From Lachnospiraceae bacterium AD3010 (GTDB taxonomy: Bacteria; Bacillota; Clostridia; Lachnospirales; Lachnospiraceae), in NCBI GenBank assembly GCA_000622025.1, contig KK211388.1, positions 229,807 through 293,806 on the forward strand: DNA of 64,000 nt, written 5' to 3'. The position numbers and the translations under genes are program-made. Positions 62,854 to 64,000 of this stretch are shown here, piece after piece; the stretch's first letter is position 1; every line of letters begins with the position of its first letter. The notes beneath the pieces are model-generated. The model worked only from the letters and a program-made list of their open reading frames with translations, did not search any database and was not told the DNA's origin.

Positions 62854-64000
62854 TTATTTTTGATATGGTCCGTACGAAAAAAACCATTTATCATCAACAG
62901 TAACGTCAATACCAACTCCTTCTAATCTATCCTTATATTCTTCACATGTTTCTTTATCCAAAAATACACATTTTTTTATATAGTCAAGTTCTATTTTATC
63001 AAAGCATTGTATTTCCGCTTGAAAACTTGTTGCATATTTATCGAATTCCTTACTGTCAGTGGGAAAATCACGTGGGTATATAGCCTTATCAGTATATACT
63101 TCCTTAGAAAAGATTTTCATAAAATCATCTGATTTATCATGTTTAATGCCTTCATTAAAATCACTTAAAAAACGAGCAGATGCCGCATTAAAACTAAAAT
63201 ATTGACAATAGCATTTCCCAACAATAATCGGATCCACGAGAAATACACACCATTTTACTGTGATATTTTGATTTTGCTTTGCATAAAGCATTTGACAATT
63301 AGGGAAACTAACAGACAAACAGATTGGTTCTTCACCATCCCTTCTATCAAGTCTTTTTTCATCAGACTGACTGTATGCAATTCCGTTTTCTTCAAGTTCA
63401 TTCTTAGGTAAAAGACCATTTTGTATGATGCTATCGATATTTGATACCTGAGTAAAATGAACAAAATGCTCTATTTTTCTGGTTTTAATTATTTTGGTTA
63501 TCTTAGGACCCTCTTGCGTAATCCATTGTATTCGTTGTTTTCTTGTCTGTTCCCTTGAAAGGGTGTATCTTTGTATGTCCGATGCAAAATCCTCAAATTC
63601 CGGGTGCGTCAATAATATATCATTATCAAGTTTTTTAACAAGCTTTCCAATCCTCCCCTTATTATAAGATATACCCTGTCTGTTCCAATAACAGCGTTCC
63701 TGCCTATTAAGGCTATTTAGGATGTCGGAAATACGATCAATAATATCCTCCTTATTGGGTAGTTTAAGAATCTGCTGATCAGAGGCAAAATCCTTAAATT
63801 CCGGATATCTAATTAATATATCATCCTCAAGTTTTCTAACAAGACTCTTTATTCTTTCCGAGTCTTTATTTCTGTCTAAGCTGCCATTTATAAAATCAAC
63901 AATATCGTTTTCGGGAAGTTTAAGAATCTGCTGATCAGAAGCAAAATCCTTAAATTCCGGATATCTGTCTAAAAAATCATCCTTTTGTTTTCCAACAAGA
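62854..64000 (-). CDS. Partial repeat protein ending in a DarT-like ADP-ribosyltransferase domain
   Basis: At least 381 residues; the frame is open to the window edge, so the true start is outside (a TTG at 63612 is internal). The N-terminal part has three repeats of 52-67 residues, each with RYPEFKDFASDQQILKLP or a variant. From about 63490 down the protein matches the DarT (DUF4433) fold: HFVHFTQVSNIDSIIQNGLL, ICLSVSFPNCQMLYA, FNAASARFLSDF, then FQAEIQCFDKIELDYIKK with the expected catalytic Glu in QAEIQ. DarT proteins ADP-ribosylate thymidine in single-stranded DNA and act in toxin-antitoxin and anti-phage systems. No DarG antitoxin is visible. Confidence 0.75.
   Translation of the reverse strand, partial: LVGKQKDDFLDRYPEFKDFASDQQILKLPENDIVDFINGSLDRNKDSERIKSLVRKLEDDILIRYPEFKDFASDQQILKLPNKEDIIDRISDILNSLNRQERCYWNRQGISYNKGRIGKLVKKLDNDILLTHPEFEDFASDIQRYTLSREQTRKQRIQWITQEGPKITKIIKTRKIEHFVHFTQVSNIDSIIQNGLLPKNELEENGIAYSQSDEKRLDRRDGEEPICLSVSFPNCQMLYAKQNQNITVKWCVFLVDPIIVGKCYCQYFSFNAASARFLSDFNEGIKHDKSDDFMKIFSKEVYTDKAIYPRDFPTDSKEFDKYATSFQAEIQCFDKIELDYIKKCVFLDKETCEEYKDRLEGVGIDVTVDDKWFFSYGPYQK
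63584..63990. repeat. In-frame coding repeats of the DarT-like protein
   Basis: Near-identical DNA blocks AGTTTAAGAATCTGCTGATC start at 63761 and 63917 (156 bp apart, 52 codons). The related block GCAAAATCCT is at 63584 and 63785 (201 bp apart). High identity at DNA level suggests recent expansion. Confidence 0.85.

Noticed and set aside
62684..62915. Two overlapping short frames (67 and 61 codons) between the DarT-like gene and the 329-residue gene
   Set aside because: Neither has a ribosome site; one contains a plausible helical stretch but cannot be supported. It could be the remnant of a small gene.
62854..63612. DarT-like gene as a complete 252-residue protein starting at 63612
   Set aside because: The start would be a TTG inside a frame that stays open with clear repeats to the window edge.

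Overview
The window looks like the chromosome of a Gram-positive anaerobe of the Clostridia, most likely the family Lachnospiraceae. The grounds are the gene content (GlnRS together with TrkA/TrkH, a DUF2225 protein, a MecA-like adaptor, DegV, a class B sortase beside a giant Cna-B protein, cellobiose phosphorylase, GLUG-motif surface proteins), consistently strong AGGAGG-type ribosome binding sites, and a CIRCE operator. A genus cannot be assigned from this sequence alone. I saw no rRNA, tRNA or CRISPR array.

Layout. 1-25 kb is mostly housekeeping: a MecA/DegV group, TrkA-TrkH potassium uptake, the translation GTPase TypA, lysine synthesis (dapA-dapB) followed by a HisA of the eukaryotic (yeast HIS6-like) type, an OGG1-type glycosylase, a corrinoid adenosyltransferase, a class A penicillin-binding protein, CIRCE-controlled htpG, a PrsA-like lipoprotein, and a compact run of overlapping genes (RNA methyltransferase, amidase-like protein, RdgB, phosphodiesterase, GlnRS). 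24.3-36.6 kb is a cell-surface locus: a class B sortase and an 11.6 kb gene for a protein of about 3,850 residues with about 17 Cna-B-like modules, interrupted by one in-frame TAG. 37-40 kb has a DUF1700/HAAS protein divergent from a GH94 cellobiose phosphorylase, with a 16-bp perfect palindrome between them. 40.3-49.4 kb is a tight three-gene unit: an MMPL/RND exporter between two paralogous secreted GLUG/coiled-coil proteins. 49.3-52.5 kb has a VOC protein, an L,D-transpeptidase and a large lipoprotein.

From about 52.8 kb to the end the character changes: short genes of unknown function, two Xre-type regulators, a TraG/VirD4-like coupling ATPase without membrane segments, an intact ClpP, a ClpX-like gene broken by two stops and one frameshift, and a DarT-like ADP-ribosyltransferase domain at the end of a repeat-rich protein that runs off the window. 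This reads as an integrated mobile or plasmid-like island, with a probable insertion-sequence end near 53.4 kb.

Two repeat families cross the window. One is the family whose translation reads CHSERSEE or ILSEAKN; it supplies the last codons of some genes. The other shares the sequence GATAAAYGCRTCAATC and forms a MITE-like element at 9.8 kb and a nested stem-loop element beside the sortase gene.
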